Assembly (NCBI GenBank): GCA_048500275.1
Contig: JASNYI010000003.1
Location: 496,001 to 560,000 of the forward strand
From: UBA5066 sp048500275
GTDB taxonomy: Bacteria; Acidobacteriota; Thermoanaerobaculia; UBA5066
Direction: 5' to 3'
DNA length: 64,000 bases
In this document: in pieces, positions 33,964-43,227 of the stretch
How positions within the stretch are numbered: the first letter of the stretch is position 1
How the letters are laid out: each line of letters opens with the position of its first letter
The notes under the pieces: generated by a model
The model's input: the letters and a program-made list of their open reading frames with translations, nothing else
Database searches by the model: none
Told to the model about the DNA's origin: nothing
Position numbers and translations under genes: made by a program

Positions 33964-34809
33964 CTACTTGCGGATGACGGTCTCCAGGTACTCGGCGGGG
34001 ATGACGAGCGCCTCGCCCCGGTGCGCGTTCCACCTGCCGAGGAGCGCGACCAGCTCGGCATGAAGGGCCTTCTGGCCGGCGGCGTCCAGCGCGGCGAAGG
34101 CCTTGTGCGTCGGCCCGTAGAAGGTCCGGAAGAACTCCACCCAGTGCTCGGGCGATCGGAAGCGGAAGGCGTAGGTCCTGCGGGTCGTGACGATCTCGGA
34201 CGCCTGCTCCCCGAAGAGCTCGGCCACCCGGGCCTCGCTCCCCCACGCCATCGGCGACGGGAGGCCCGCCGGCGGCGGCACGAAGGCGCTCATCGTCTCG
34301 AAGAGCCCGCCGAGGAAACCCTCGGGCGTCCAGCTCGCGAGACCGATCCGGCCACCGGGCCTCGCGACGCGGAGGAGCTCGGAGGCGGCGCGCGCCTGGT
34401 CCGGCGCGAACATCACGCCGAAGGTCGAGAGGACGACGTCGAAGGTGGCGTCGGCGAAGGGAAGCCTCTCGGCGTCGGCGTGCCGGAACGAGATCTCCAG
34501 CCTGTCGGCCGCCGCGCGCAGGCGCCCCTGCTCGAGCAGCGCAGGGACGTAGTCGGTCGAGGTCACGTCGGCGAATCGCCGCGCCGCGGCCAGGGACGCG
34601 TTCCCGTTGCCCGCAGCCACGTCGAGGACGCTCTCGCCCGCGAGAAGGTCCACGGCCTCGCAGAGCGACTCCCCGACGATCTGCAGCCGGACGCCGACCT
34701 GGCCGAAGTCACCCGCGGCCCAGGTCGCCTGCTGGCGCGTCTTGATCGCCTCGAAGTCGGGCGTCGCCGAACCGGGCTGTGTCTGGTTGGTCTCGATCGC
34801 GAGGTGCAT
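33964..34809 (-). CDS. Class I SAM-dependent methyltransferase
   Basis: 281 aa from the ATG at 34809, with AGGAGG 7 nt upstream (an in-frame start 24 bp earlier lacks one). Motif I is VLDVAAGNGNASLAAARRF, then TSTDYVPALLEQGR, HADAERLPFADATFDVVLSTFGVMFAPDQARAASELLRVARPGGRIGLASWTPEG, the UbiE/ubiquinone-methyltransferase arrangement. The C-terminal third (HWVEFFRTFYGPTHKAF) is a substrate-binding cap. Probably co-transcribed with the diiron protein. The substrate is unknown. Confidence 0.9.
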   Translation of the reverse strand: MHLAIETNQTQPGSATPDFEAIKTRQQATWAAGDFGQVGVRLQIVGESLCEAVDLLAGESVLDVAAGNGNASLAAARRFADVTSTDYVPALLEQGRLRAAADRLEISFRHADAERLPFADATFDVVLSTFGVMFAPDQARAASELLRVARPGGRIGLASWTPEGFLGGLFETMSAFVPPPAGLPSPMAWGSEARVAELFGEQASEIVTTRRTYAFRFRSPEHWVEFFRTFYGPTHKAFAALDAAGQKALHAELVALLGRWNAHRGEALVIPAEYLETVIRK

Positions 34810-34889
34810 TTCGTCCTCCTGCGGCCGCCTCACGGCGTGCCGCCTTCAGGCCTTTCCGGCTCACGGGTCCGATTCGCCTGTTCGCCTAC

Positions 34890-35435
34890 CTAAACGCGGT
34901 CCGCGGAAACTCCCGCCACGGGCGGCGCGCTTGCGGCCGAGGTCCGGGCGCACGGCTCACGGGGGGGCCTCCAGGACGGGAAGAGGAGCCGGAAGACCCA
35001 GGCTCCGAAGCAGAAGCCGAAGCCGAAGATCCCCGCGAACGCGAGGCCGAACGCCGACGCCACCCCCCAGGCCACCGTCTCCCGCCCCGCGACGAGGGCG
35101 AGGGAGGCCGTGAGGCAGAGGAGCGCGGCGAGCAGCTGGGCGAAGCGACGGGGGGCGCGCGCCCCGGGGAGGAAGACCCGGCGGGACCTCCTCCGGGCGA
35201 GGACGGCGTAGACCGCGTCGAACGGGTTGAGGCGCGGGGCGGCCGCCCCCAGGAGCAGGAGCCCGGCCGCCGCGGCCCAGGCGAGGGGCTCCCGCGAGAT
35301 CGCCGCCGCGGTCAGGAGGACGGCGACGACGCGAGGCTGGAATGCGAGGGCGTCGTAGTGAAGCTCCCTGGCGTGCGGGGCGGGCTCGGGGAGGCCCTGC
35401 TGGACGACGAAGCGGACCATGCGCGATCGGGTCAC
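34890..35435 (-). CDS. DUF4395-like membrane protein
   Basis: 181 aa from a GTG at 35435 with GGAGG 5 nt before it. Three to four hydrophobic helices (about 34-46, 50-66, 95-114, 120-152). The spacing FQPRVVAVLLTAAAISREPLAWAAAAGLLLLGAAAPRLNPFDAVYAVL and the FGFCFGAWVFRLLFP ending are like DUF4395 membrane proteins, some of which carry a redox Cys pair; here only one Cys lies in the last helix. It lies 78 nt downstream of the propeller-tailed kinase on the same strand. Function unknown. Confidence 0.65.
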   Translation of the reverse strand: MTRSRMVRFVVQQGLPEPAPHARELHYDALAFQPRVVAVLLTAAAISREPLAWAAAAGLLLLGAAAPRLNPFDAVYAVLARRRSRRVFLPGARAPRRFAQLLAALLCLTASLALVAGRETVAWGVASAFGLAFAGIFGFGFCFGAWVFRLLFPSWRPPREPCARTSAASAPPVAGVSADRV

Positions 35436-35513
35436 GGCGGCCTCCTCCCGGAGCGCCGGCGCGCTCCTCTCGAAGGAGAGACGCCGTTCGCGCGGAGAAC
35501 CCGCCAGGCGGGC

Positions 35514-38459
35514 TCAGCCGGGCCCGGTCGGGCGCGTCGAGATCTCGTCGAGCCAGCCGAGGACGACCCGGAGCCCCGAGGGGGCCGGCGCCTCCGCACG
35601 GGCAGCCTCCTCGAGAACGAGCAGGCGGCGGCGCTCGACGTCGACGTCGTACCCGAGGTAGTTCGGGATGTACATGGACTCCCGCGCCTGTCCCGCGGCC
35701 GGCTCCTCCGGCCAGAACGGGGTCTCCCCGGCCGGCAGGATCCGGCCCCCCGATTCGCGGAGCGGCACCCGCCGCGGCTCCCGTCCGGGCGTCCGCAGGT
35801 AGACGAGCTCCGCGGCGGACGACCACCTCGGGAAGCGCCCGCCGTCCCGCGTCAGCTGGACTTTGCCGCCGCCCTCGGGAAATCGGGAGACGTAGACCTG
35901 GACGACGGCGTCGAGCTCGTCGGTTTCGAAGGCGAGAAGCCTCCCGTCGGGAGAGACGACCCCGTTCGTCTCGTTCGCGGGCCCCGCCGCGAGGTCGTGC
36001 GGCTCCCCCGCGGGCCTCAGGCCGTCTCCCAGGGGGAGGGCACGCAGGTCCCAGCCCCGCTCGGGGTGCATCTCCTGGAAGACGAGCAGCCGCCCGTCCG
36101 GGCTGAACGACGTCGGGTAGATGCGGTTCTCGCTCTCGTGGAGGACGACGCGGTCGCCGCCCGCGGCGCTCATCGCCAGGAGGGACCAGCGCCCCCCGGC
36201 GCGAGACCCCGCCACGAGGTGCGCGCCGTCGGGCGACCAGGCGGGGCGGCGGGGGGAGAGCCCCGACGTGATCTGGACGAGCGTCCGCGACGCCAGGTCG
36301 AGAGTCCAGGCCTCCGCGTCCTCGGCCCCGCCGATCCGCACGACGAGCCGGCCCCCGCCCGGCGAGAGCCTGGGTTCGCGATAGCGGCGGGGCGCGCCGG
36401 GGAGCCGGGTCACTCGCCCCTCGGCGTCGATCCAGGCGAGGTGATTCTCGAGCGACGTCGGCCGGCCGCAGGCGTAGAGGAGCGTTCCGCTCGAGGAGAG
36501 AGCCACCTTCGACGCGCCGTTCCTCGGGTCGTACGCGAGTCCCTCGAGGACGACCTCGGGAGCCGACAGCGTGGCGAACCGGTCCGGGTCGAACGACGCG
36601 GCCCAGAGCCGTCCCGCGCGCGCGAAGACGAGCGGGCCCCGGCCGGCCCAGAGCCCGAAGGCGGCCTCGCGCTGCACGAGGCGCCTCTCGCCGCTCTCGA
36701 GGGAGACGACCTCGAGGGCCGCGTCGTCCCAGGAGCTTCCCTCGGTGAGGACGGAGAAGAGGACCCAGCGCCCTCCCGGGAGGACCTGCGGCCAGCGGTG
36801 CGAGCTCTCCCCCGCCTCGAGGTCGAGCCGCGTCAGCGGCTCCAGTGGCCCGCCGCTGGCCTTCACGCGGAAGAGCCCGGAGGTTTGGGAGAGGCCGACG
36901 ACGATCGTGCCGTCGGGTCCCCAGCTCCCCCCTCGCGGATTGCTCCCCACCTCGGCGAGGACGACCGGAGAGCCCCCGGCGAGCGGGAGCCGGACGAGCT
37001 TGCGGTCGGCGAAGAAGGCAACGGAGGTCCCATCCGGGGAGAAGAAGGGTTGCCAGGCTCCCTCGGTGCCGTCGAGCGGGCGGGCGTCGAAGCGGTCGAG
37101 CCGCCGGAGGAGGAGGCGCGTCGACGTCCCCTCCCGGGCCACGAGGACGGCCGATTTCCCATCCGGCGAGAGGGCGAAGGGGGAGGCGAAGCCGTCGTCG
37201 AGAGGCGCGCCGGGGTCGAGTCCGAGACGCACCGGTCCGGCCTCGGGCAGGCGGGGCCTCAGGAAGGCGGCGCCCGCGGCGGCCGCGACCGCGGTGACGA
37301 GAGCCCCGGCGAAGAGCCACCGCAGCGCCGGACGGGCGGCCGGGCGCTCGTTCCGGGCCGGGAGGGCGGCGGTGGTGGACGCCTCGTCGAGGTCCGCGCG
37401 GGCGTCGGCGATGACCTGCAGACGCCGCCCGGGGTCCTTCGTGAGGCAGCGCTTCGCGAGCCGGACGAGGTGAGAGGGCGTCGCCGGCGGCAGAAGGGCG
37501 TAGTCGGGCTCGTCCCTGAGGACCGAGGCGAGGACGTCCGAGACCGTCCGCCCCCTGAAGGCCCGAACGCCTGAGAGCATCTCGAACAGGAGACAACCGA
37601 ACGCCCAGATGTCGGTCCGGCGGTCGGTCGCAAGCCCGCGCGCCTGCTCCGGACTCATGTACGGCGCCGTGCCGAGAATCGTGCCCGAGAGCGTCGTCGC
37701 GGTCCTGGTGTCGCCCGCTCCTGCTCCGGGGGCGGTCTTCGCGAGGCCGAAGTCGAGCACCTTCACCCGCCCGTCTTGCCCGAGCTTCACGTTCGACGGC
37801 TTCAGGTCCCGGTGGACGATCCCCTTCCCGTGCGCCTCCGCGAGCGCGTCCACGATCTGCCGCGCCGCTTCGACAGCCTCGGCCACCGGCATCGCCCCGC
37901 GCTCGAGCCGCTGGGCGAGCGTCTCCCCCTCGACGAGCTCGAGGACGAGGTACGGCCTCCCGTCCACCTCGAGGAGCTCGTAGAGGGTCGCGATGTTCGG
38001 GTGGTTCAGGGCCGCGAGGGCCCGAGCCTCGCGCTCGAACCTCCGGACTCTCGCGGAGTCGTCGTGAAACGCGCGGGCGAGCGCCTTGATCGCCACCTCG
38101 CGGCCGAGCTGGGGGTCGAGGGCCCGGTAGACGCGCCCGACGCCTCCCGACCCGAGGTGCCCGACGACCCGGTAGGGGCCGAGCTCGGTCCCCGGGGCGA
38201 GAAGGTCGTCGTCCGCCGAGGCGGCGAGACCGCCCGCAATCTCGGCGAGGAGAGGCCCGGCGAGCGCCCTGCTCGGCGTGAGGCGGTCGTCCTCCTGCTC
38301 GGCCCACGCCAGGAGGCGCTCGAGTCGTTTCAGCTTCTCGTGGTCTTCCCCGCACGCCTCCCTGAGGAAGCGCGGCCGCTCGGCCGGCGGCCGGTCCAGC
38401 GCCGCGTCGAGGAGCCCGTCGAGGACGGCCCACTCCTCGTGGGCCGGCAGGCGGCTCAC
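35514..38459 (-). CDS. Transmembrane Ser/Thr protein kinase with TolB/WD40-like propeller
   Basis: 981 aa from a GTG at 38459 overlapping the sigma-factor stop (GTGA). A helical N-terminal segment (1-60, LDGLLDAALDRPPAERPRFL) precedes the kinase domain (95-355): HLGSGGVGRVY, K125, HRDLKPSN (D218), DFG 236-238, YMSPEQ. Membrane helix 381-400. The rest is a TolB/DPP-IV-like propeller (SPDGKSAVLVARE, FFSPDGTSVAFFADRKLV, SPDGAHLVAGSRAGGRW). This architecture is common in Acidobacteriota. Coupling to an ECF sigma factor suggests a shared signal pathway in which the kinase may phosphorylate or control the sigma factor. All catalytic motifs intact. Confidence 0.92.
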   Translation of the reverse strand: MSRLPAHEEWAVLDGLLDAALDRPPAERPRFLREACGEDHEKLKRLERLLAWAEQEDDRLTPSRALAGPLLAEIAGGLAASADDDLLAPGTELGPYRVVGHLGSGGVGRVYRALDPQLGREVAIKALARAFHDDSARVRRFEREARALAALNHPNIATLYELLEVDGRPYLVLELVEGETLAQRLERGAMPVAEAVEAARQIVDALAEAHGKGIVHRDLKPSNVKLGQDGRVKVLDFGLAKTAPGAGAGDTRTATTLSGTILGTAPYMSPEQARGLATDRRTDIWAFGCLLFEMLSGVRAFRGRTVSDVLASVLRDEPDYALLPPATPSHLVRLAKRCLTKDPGRRLQVIADARADLDEASTTAALPARNERPAARPALRWLFAGALVTAVAAAAGAAFLRPRLPEAGPVRLGLDPGAPLDDGFASPFALSPDGKSAVLVAREGTSTRLLLRRLDRFDARPLDGTEGAWQPFFSPDGTSVAFFADRKLVRLPLAGGSPVVLAEVGSNPRGGSWGPDGTIVVGLSQTSGLFRVKASGGPLEPLTRLDLEAGESSHRWPQVLPGGRWVLFSVLTEGSSWDDAALEVVSLESGERRLVQREAAFGLWAGRGPLVFARAGRLWAASFDPDRFATLSAPEVVLEGLAYDPRNGASKVALSSSGTLLYACGRPTSLENHLAWIDAEGRVTRLPGAPRRYREPRLSPGGGRLVVRIGGAEDAEAWTLDLASRTLVQITSGLSPRRPAWSPDGAHLVAGSRAGGRWSLLAMSAAGGDRVVLHESENRIYPTSFSPDGRLLVFQEMHPERGWDLRALPLGDGLRPAGEPHDLAAGPANETNGVVSPDGRLLAFETDELDAVVQVYVSRFPEGGGKVQLTRDGGRFPRWSSAAELVYLRTPGREPRRVPLRESGGRILPAGETPFWPEEPAAGQARESMYIPNYLGYDVDVERRRLLVLEEAARAEAPAPSGLRVVLGWLDEISTRPTGPG

Positions 38460-39037
38460 CGGTCCGCCTCCCGCGCCCCCCCTTCGAGCTCGTACCGGAG
38501 CCACGCGCGGGCCCGCATCCAGCCCCGCTGGGTCGAGCGAAGGGAGATCCCGAGGGCCTCCGCCGTCTCCTGCTCGCTCATGCCGGCGAAGGTGCGGCAG
38601 TCGACGATCGAGGCGAGCTGCTCGTCGTGGGCGCGGAGGCGCTCGAGCGCCCTGTCGAGGTCGAGAAGCCACTCGGCCTGGACGCCGGCCGCGACGGCCT
38701 CCTCGTCGAGCGGCATCGGTTCCGTTCCGGCGCCGCGCTTGAGGGCCGACCGGGCGCGGGCGTGGCCCACGATCACCTGCCGCATCGCGAGGGCGGAGAC
38801 CGCCACGAGGTGCTGCCGGTCCTCGAGCCTCAGACCGTCGTGCGCCGCCAGCTTGAGGTATGCCTCGTGGACGACCTCCGTCGTGACGAGCGACCTGTAT
38901 CCCCCGTCGCGGCGCAGCTGGCGCCGCGCCACCCTCCGGAGCTCCTCGTAGACGAGCGGGAGGAGGCGGTCGAACGCGGATTCATCCCCGGCCGCGTGGG
39001 CGCGCAGAAGAGCCGTCACGGAGATGGGCTCGGCCAC
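38456..39037 (-). CDS. ECF-family sigma factor
   Basis: 193 aa from a GTG at 39037 after AAGGTGAGG. Region 2 (ESAFDRLLPLVYEELRRVARRQLRR ... LVTTEVVHEAYLKLA) and region 4 with a helix-turn-helix (SEQETAEALGISLRSTQRGWMRARAWL) match the Acidobacteriota/Planctomycetes ECF group that is typically encoded with Ser/Thr kinases rather than with a zinc-binding anti-sigma factor. No anti-sigma gene is present here. The stop overlaps the kinase start by 4 bp. Its targets are not deducible from the window. Confidence 0.92.
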   Translation of the reverse strand: MAEPISVTALLRAHAAGDESAFDRLLPLVYEELRRVARRQLRRDGGYRSLVTTEVVHEAYLKLAAHDGLRLEDRQHLVAVSALAMRQVIVGHARARSALKRGAGTEPMPLDEEAVAAGVQAEWLLDLDRALERLRAHDEQLASIVDCRTFAGMSEQETAEALGISLRSTQRGWMRARAWLRYELEGGAREADR

Positions 39038-39097
39038 CGGTACCTCACCTTGCGATGTTGTCGCAGAACCGATGGTAGCAGCGACGCTCCCGTAAGG

Positions 39098-39931
39098 TCA
39101 GCCCCCGCCGAACGTCAGCTCGACCCCTTCCCCGGTGAACGGCTCGCGGAACGCGAGGTAGACGGCCGAAAGGCGCATCCCCTCGCGGTTCTTGTTCCCG
39201 GCGCCGTATCTCGGGTCGCCGAGGACCGGGTGCCCGATCGCCTCGAGGTGGCGCCGGATCTGGTGGTGGCGGCCGGTCTCGATCGTCACCTCGAGCGTCG
39301 TCGTGTTCCGGTCGGCGTCCCGCGAGAGGACCCGGAACGACGTGCGCGCCGCCTTGCCGTCGAGGGGGATCTCGATCGTCCCTTCGCGGCCGCGGTCGGC
39401 CTCGACGTCGCCGACGACTTCCGCGTGGTAGCGCTTCACGACCTTCGCCTCGCGCAGGAGGGCCGAGAGAGCCGCCGCGGCTTCGGGGTCGTGGGCCACG
39501 AGGACGAGCCCCGCCACCTCCCGGTCGAGCCGGTGGACGAGGAAGACGGGCCGATCGAGCTTCTTCTCCACCTGCCTGAGAAGAGAGGCGTGGTCCCCGA
39601 ACTCCGTCCCCTGCGAGAGGAGGCCCGCAGGCTTTCCCCACGCCGACCACCGCCCGGCGTCTCGCACGAGCGTCGCCTCGGGCGGCTCGAGGGCGAGGAG
39701 CGCCGCGTCGTAGTGGATCTCGAGGACGTCCCCCGGGCGCACCGTCGCCGTCTCGCGCCGGAGGCGGTTCGGCGATCGACCCGCCCGGCCGACGTGGACG
39801 GCTCCCTTGCGCATCGCGTCTTTCACCGCCCCCTTGGAAAGGCCGGTCGCCTTCGCGAGGACGTCGGCGGCGCCCGGCGGGTCGCCGGGTACGACGCGGT
39901 GACGACAGGAGAGGCGCTGTTCGGGGCACAC
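39098..39931 (-). CDS. RluA-family pseudouridine synthase
   Basis: 277 aa from a GTG at 39931; the frame is open further upstream but that part is the shadow of the divergent sensor kinase. The N-terminus CRHRVVPGDPPGAADVLAKATGLSKGAVKDAMRKGAVHV is an S4-like RNA-binding domain. The catalytic motif HRLDREVAGLVL holds D136, followed by KRYHAEVVG and TIETGRHHQIRRHLEAIGHPVLGDPRYG, the classic RluA motif III. It isomerises uridine in rRNA or tRNA; which site is unknown. 60 bp upstream of the ECF sigma factor, independent unit. Confidence 0.88.
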   Translation of the reverse strand: MCPEQRLSCRHRVVPGDPPGAADVLAKATGLSKGAVKDAMRKGAVHVGRAGRSPNRLRRETATVRPGDVLEIHYDAALLALEPPEATLVRDAGRWSAWGKPAGLLSQGTEFGDHASLLRQVEKKLDRPVFLVHRLDREVAGLVLVAHDPEAAAALSALLREAKVVKRYHAEVVGDVEADRGREGTIEIPLDGKAARTSFRVLSRDADRNTTTLEVTIETGRHHQIRRHLEAIGHPVLGDPRYGAGNKNREGMRLSAVYLAFREPFTGEGVELTFGGG

Positions 39932-40022
39932 TCGTCCGGACGATATCGCGGAGCCGCCACCTGGCTCGTCCTGATCGGAGAACGGGACATGCACCCCATC
40001 GCGTATTCTTGGGGAGAGTCCG

Positions 40023-43000
40023 ATGTCGGCCCCGCGGACCGATCCCTGTCTCTGGTCTCGATCCACGCGCCCCGGCGCGGCGGACCGGGGAGAGATTCGC
40101 CTCGCGGCTCCGACCCTCGCCCTCGCCTTCGCCCTCGTCGCCCCTTCCGCGGCGGCCCTCGACCCGGACCGCGCGCTCACCCAGTACGTGCACGATTCGT
40201 GGAGCACCGCGAAGGGGCTTCCGCAGAGCACCGGGCTCTCCCTTGCCCGGACCCGGGACGGTTTCCTCTGGGTGGGGACGGAGGAAGGGGTCGCGCGCTT
40301 CGACGGCGCGACGTTCGTCGTCCACGACCGGAGGAACACCCCAGGTCTGCCCCACAACCTCGTCTACTCGCTCCTCGGAAGCCGCGACGGGAGTCTCTGG
40401 GTCGGTACTGCCGCCGGCCTCGCGCGGTTCGTCGAGGGGTCCGCGCGCCCGTTCGGCGCGAGGGAGAGGGTGCCCGAGAAGCCGGTCCGCTGCCTCCTGG
40501 AAGACCGGGACGGCGCCCTCTGGGCGGGGACCTGGGGGGGCGGGCTCGTCCGGATGAAGGACGACGCGGCGACGGTCTTCACGACGGCCGACGGCCTCGC
40601 GAGCGACGAGGTCTCGTCGCTTTTCGAGGATTCCGACGGGACGCTCTGGATCGCGACGACGGGCGGCCTCTCGCGGCGCGGCTCCCACGGGCGGTTCGAA
40701 ATCGTCCCCGTGCCGGGCGCCAGGAGCAGCCGCCTGCGCGGCCTCTGTCGGGACCGCGCCGGGAACCTGTGGGTCGGTTCGGCCGCGGGCCTCGTCCGGC
40801 TCCGCGCCGGCTCCTCCCGCTTCTTCGGAACGGCCGACGGCCTTTCGAGCGCGAGGATCCAGAACCTCGCCGCCGACCGGGACGGGAACGTCTGGGCGGC
40901 GACCGCCTCCGGCCTCTGCAGGATCGCGGGCGATTACGTTTCGTGCATCGGCGGGCTGGGCGCGATCGATGGCGCCCCGGTCTTCCCGATCCTCGAGGAC
41001 GAGGCGGGCGACCTCTGGTTCGGAACGGCCGGCGGCGGCCTCCACCGCTTCGCGGACTCGCCGTTCGTCTCCTTCGGCCGGCCCGAGGGGCTTCCGTCCG
41101 ACGTCGTCCTCACCCTTCTCGAGGCGCGCGACGGCCGGACCTGGATGGGGAGTTTCGGAGGGGGTCTCGCCGTCCTCGACCGTGGCTCCGTGAGGGCCTT
41201 CTCGCGCCGCGACGGCCTTCCGAACGACACCGTCGTCAGCCTCCACGAGGACCGGGACGGCGTCGTCTGGGCCGCGACGAAAGGCGGCCTCGCGGCGATC
41301 GCGGGCGGCGTCGTGAGGCCCGCGCTCGTCCCCCGGGGCCTGCCGACCGACGACCTCTACGCCGTTACTGCGGACGCCTCCGGAACGCTCTGGGTCGCGA
41401 GCGATGCCGGCCTCTCGTGGCGAGACGGGGCGGGCTTCAGGACCCTCGCAGCCGCGGACGGCCTGCCGAGCGCCCGCCTTCGGGTGCTGCTCGCCACGCG
41501 CGACGGCTCCGTCTGGGCCGGGATGGCCGGAGGAGGGCTCGTCCGCGTCCGGGAGGGGAAGGTGGCCGCCTTCGGGACGGCCGAGGGGCTGCCGGCGGCG
41601 ACCTTCTACTCGCTCCGGGAGGACCCCGACGGCACGCTCTGGGGAGGGACCCTCGGCGGGGGCCTCGTCCGCCGGAAGGACGGCGTCTTCCGGACCTTCA
41701 CCACGGACGACGGCCTCTTCGACGACACGGTCTACGAGGTCCTCGACGACCGCCTCGGGAACCTCTGGCTGACGAGCAACCGCGGCATCGCACGCGTCTC
41801 GCGGGCCGACGTCGCGGCCTACGAGTCCGGACGGCTCCGCGCGCTCCCCGGCCGAGTCTTCGGGATACCCGATGGGCTCCGATCCGCCGAGTGCAACGGG
41901 GCCGGCGAGCCGGCCGGCCTGACGGCCCGCGACGGCCGGCTCTGGTTCGCGACGCTGGGAGGGGCCGCCGTCTTCGACCCGCGCGTCCCCGAGGCGAAGG
42001 TGCTTGCCCCGGTCCCGCGGATCGAGGCCACCCTCGTGGACGGCCGCCCTCTGCCCCACGTCGCGGGGGTCGTCCTTCCCGCCGGCCGGGAGGCGCTCGA
42101 GATCCGCTACACGGCCCCGGTGTTCCGCAACCCGGAGCGGGTCCGCTTTCGCTACCGGCTCGCCGGCTTCGACGAGACGCCGGTCGACGTCGGGCCGCGC
42201 CGGACGGCCATCTACACGAACCTGTCGCCGGGGACCTACGAGTTCACGGTCGAGGTCGCCGCCGACGGCGCAGCGTTCGGCCCCCCGGGAGTCCCCCTCG
42301 CGGTCCGCGTCGAGCCCCGCCTCCACCAGACCCGGTGGTTCCTCGGCCTCTGCCTCGCGGCGGTGGGCGGCCTCGCCTGGACGCTCCACACCCTCCGCGT
42401 CCGGCTCCTCCGAGCCCGCGCGAAGGAGCTGGAGCAGACCGTCGCCGACCGGACACGCGAGCTCCTCGTCGAGATGGCGAAGGCCGAGGAGGCGAACCGG
42501 GCCAGGGGCCAGTTCCTCGCGAACGTCACCCACGACCTGAGGACCCCGCTCAACGCCATCATCGGCTACGCCGACCTCCTCGCGGAGCAGGCCGACGAAC
42601 GCGGTCTCGCGGAGTTCTCCCAGGACCTCGGCCGGATCCGGCGCGCGGCCGGGCACCAGCTCGCCCTCGTCAACGACGTCCTCGACCTCGCGAAGGTGGA
42701 TGCCGGGCGGCTCGAGGTGACCGCCCAGCTCGTCGACCTCCCCCTCTTCCTGTCCGACCTCCTCGCCACGGTCGGCCCGATGGTGAAGCGGAACGGGAAC
42801 CGGATCGAGACGGAGGGGTTCGAGGCGGCGGGGACGATCCGGACAGACCCGACCCGCCTCCGCCAGATCCTCCTGAACCTCCTCTCGAACGCGGCCCGTC
42901 ACACGACGAACGGGGTCGTCCGGGTCGAGGTGGCGCGCGCGGGCGGATCGGCCGTGCTCCGGGTCCGCGACACCGGCGTCGGGATGTCCCCGGAGGAGGT

Positions 43001-43217
43001 CGCCGGCCTTTTCCAGGCCTTCTCCCAGGCGCGAGGCAACGGGGCGAGCGGGGGAACCGGGCTCGGCCTCGCGATCAGCCAGCGTCTCGCCCGCCTCCTC
43101 GGCGGGGAGATCCTCGTCGAGAGCGCGCCGGGGCGGGGGTCCTCCTTCACGCTGCGCATCCCGTCCGACGAGGCCAGAGCCGAGGACCCCGACCGCTCCC
43201 GGCGCCCCCTCCTCTAG
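40023..43217 (+). CDS. Periplasmic two-component-propeller sensor histidine kinase
   Basis: 1064 aa. Signal or anchor about 27-47. Residues about 50-660 contain about 13 Reg_prop blades (RDGFLWVGTEEGVARFDG, RDGSLWVGTAAGLARF, DGTLWIATTGGLSRRG), then a Y_Y_Y domain (about 665-740, RFRYRLAGFDETPVDVGPRRTAIYTNLSPGTYEFTV) and one membrane helix (about 771-793). The cytoplasmic part is a HisKA domain with H837 (FLANVTHDLRTPLNAIIGYADLL) and a HATPase domain (NLLSNAARHT, DTGVGMSPEE, GTGLGLAISQRLARLLGGEI). It has no receiver domain and no adjacent response regulator. In Bacteroidetes such sensors detect carbohydrates; the glycan-enzyme gene downstream fits but does not prove that. Confidence 0.9.
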   Translation: MSAPRTDPCLWSRSTRPGAADRGEIRLAAPTLALAFALVAPSAAALDPDRALTQYVHDSWSTAKGLPQSTGLSLARTRDGFLWVGTEEGVARFDGATFVVHDRRNTPGLPHNLVYSLLGSRDGSLWVGTAAGLARFVEGSARPFGARERVPEKPVRCLLEDRDGALWAGTWGGGLVRMKDDAATVFTTADGLASDEVSSLFEDSDGTLWIATTGGLSRRGSHGRFEIVPVPGARSSRLRGLCRDRAGNLWVGSAAGLVRLRAGSSRFFGTADGLSSARIQNLAADRDGNVWAATASGLCRIAGDYVSCIGGLGAIDGAPVFPILEDEAGDLWFGTAGGGLHRFADSPFVSFGRPEGLPSDVVLTLLEARDGRTWMGSFGGGLAVLDRGSVRAFSRRDGLPNDTVVSLHEDRDGVVWAATKGGLAAIAGGVVRPALVPRGLPTDDLYAVTADASGTLWVASDAGLSWRDGAGFRTLAAADGLPSARLRVLLATRDGSVWAGMAGGGLVRVREGKVAAFGTAEGLPAATFYSLREDPDGTLWGGTLGGGLVRRKDGVFRTFTTDDGLFDDTVYEVLDDRLGNLWLTSNRGIARVSRADVAAYESGRLRALPGRVFGIPDGLRSAECNGAGEPAGLTARDGRLWFATLGGAAVFDPRVPEAKVLAPVPRIEATLVDGRPLPHVAGVVLPAGREALEIRYTAPVFRNPERVRFRYRLAGFDETPVDVGPRRTAIYTNLSPGTYEFTVEVAADGAAFGPPGVPLAVRVEPRLHQTRWFLGLCLAAVGGLAWTLHTLRVRLLRARAKELEQTVADRTRELLVEMAKAEEANRARGQFLANVTHDLRTPLNAIIGYADLLAEQADERGLAEFSQDLGRIRRAAGHQLALVNDVLDLAKVDAGRLEVTAQLVDLPLFLSDLLATVGPMVKRNGNRIETEGFEAAGTIRTDPTRLRQILLNLLSNAARHTTNGVVRVEVARAGGSAVLRVRDTGVGMSPEEVAGLFQAFSQARGNGASGGTGLGLAISQRLARLLGGEILVESAPGRGSSFTLRIPSDEARAEDPDRSRRPLL

Positions 43218-43227
43218 ACTTCGCGTC

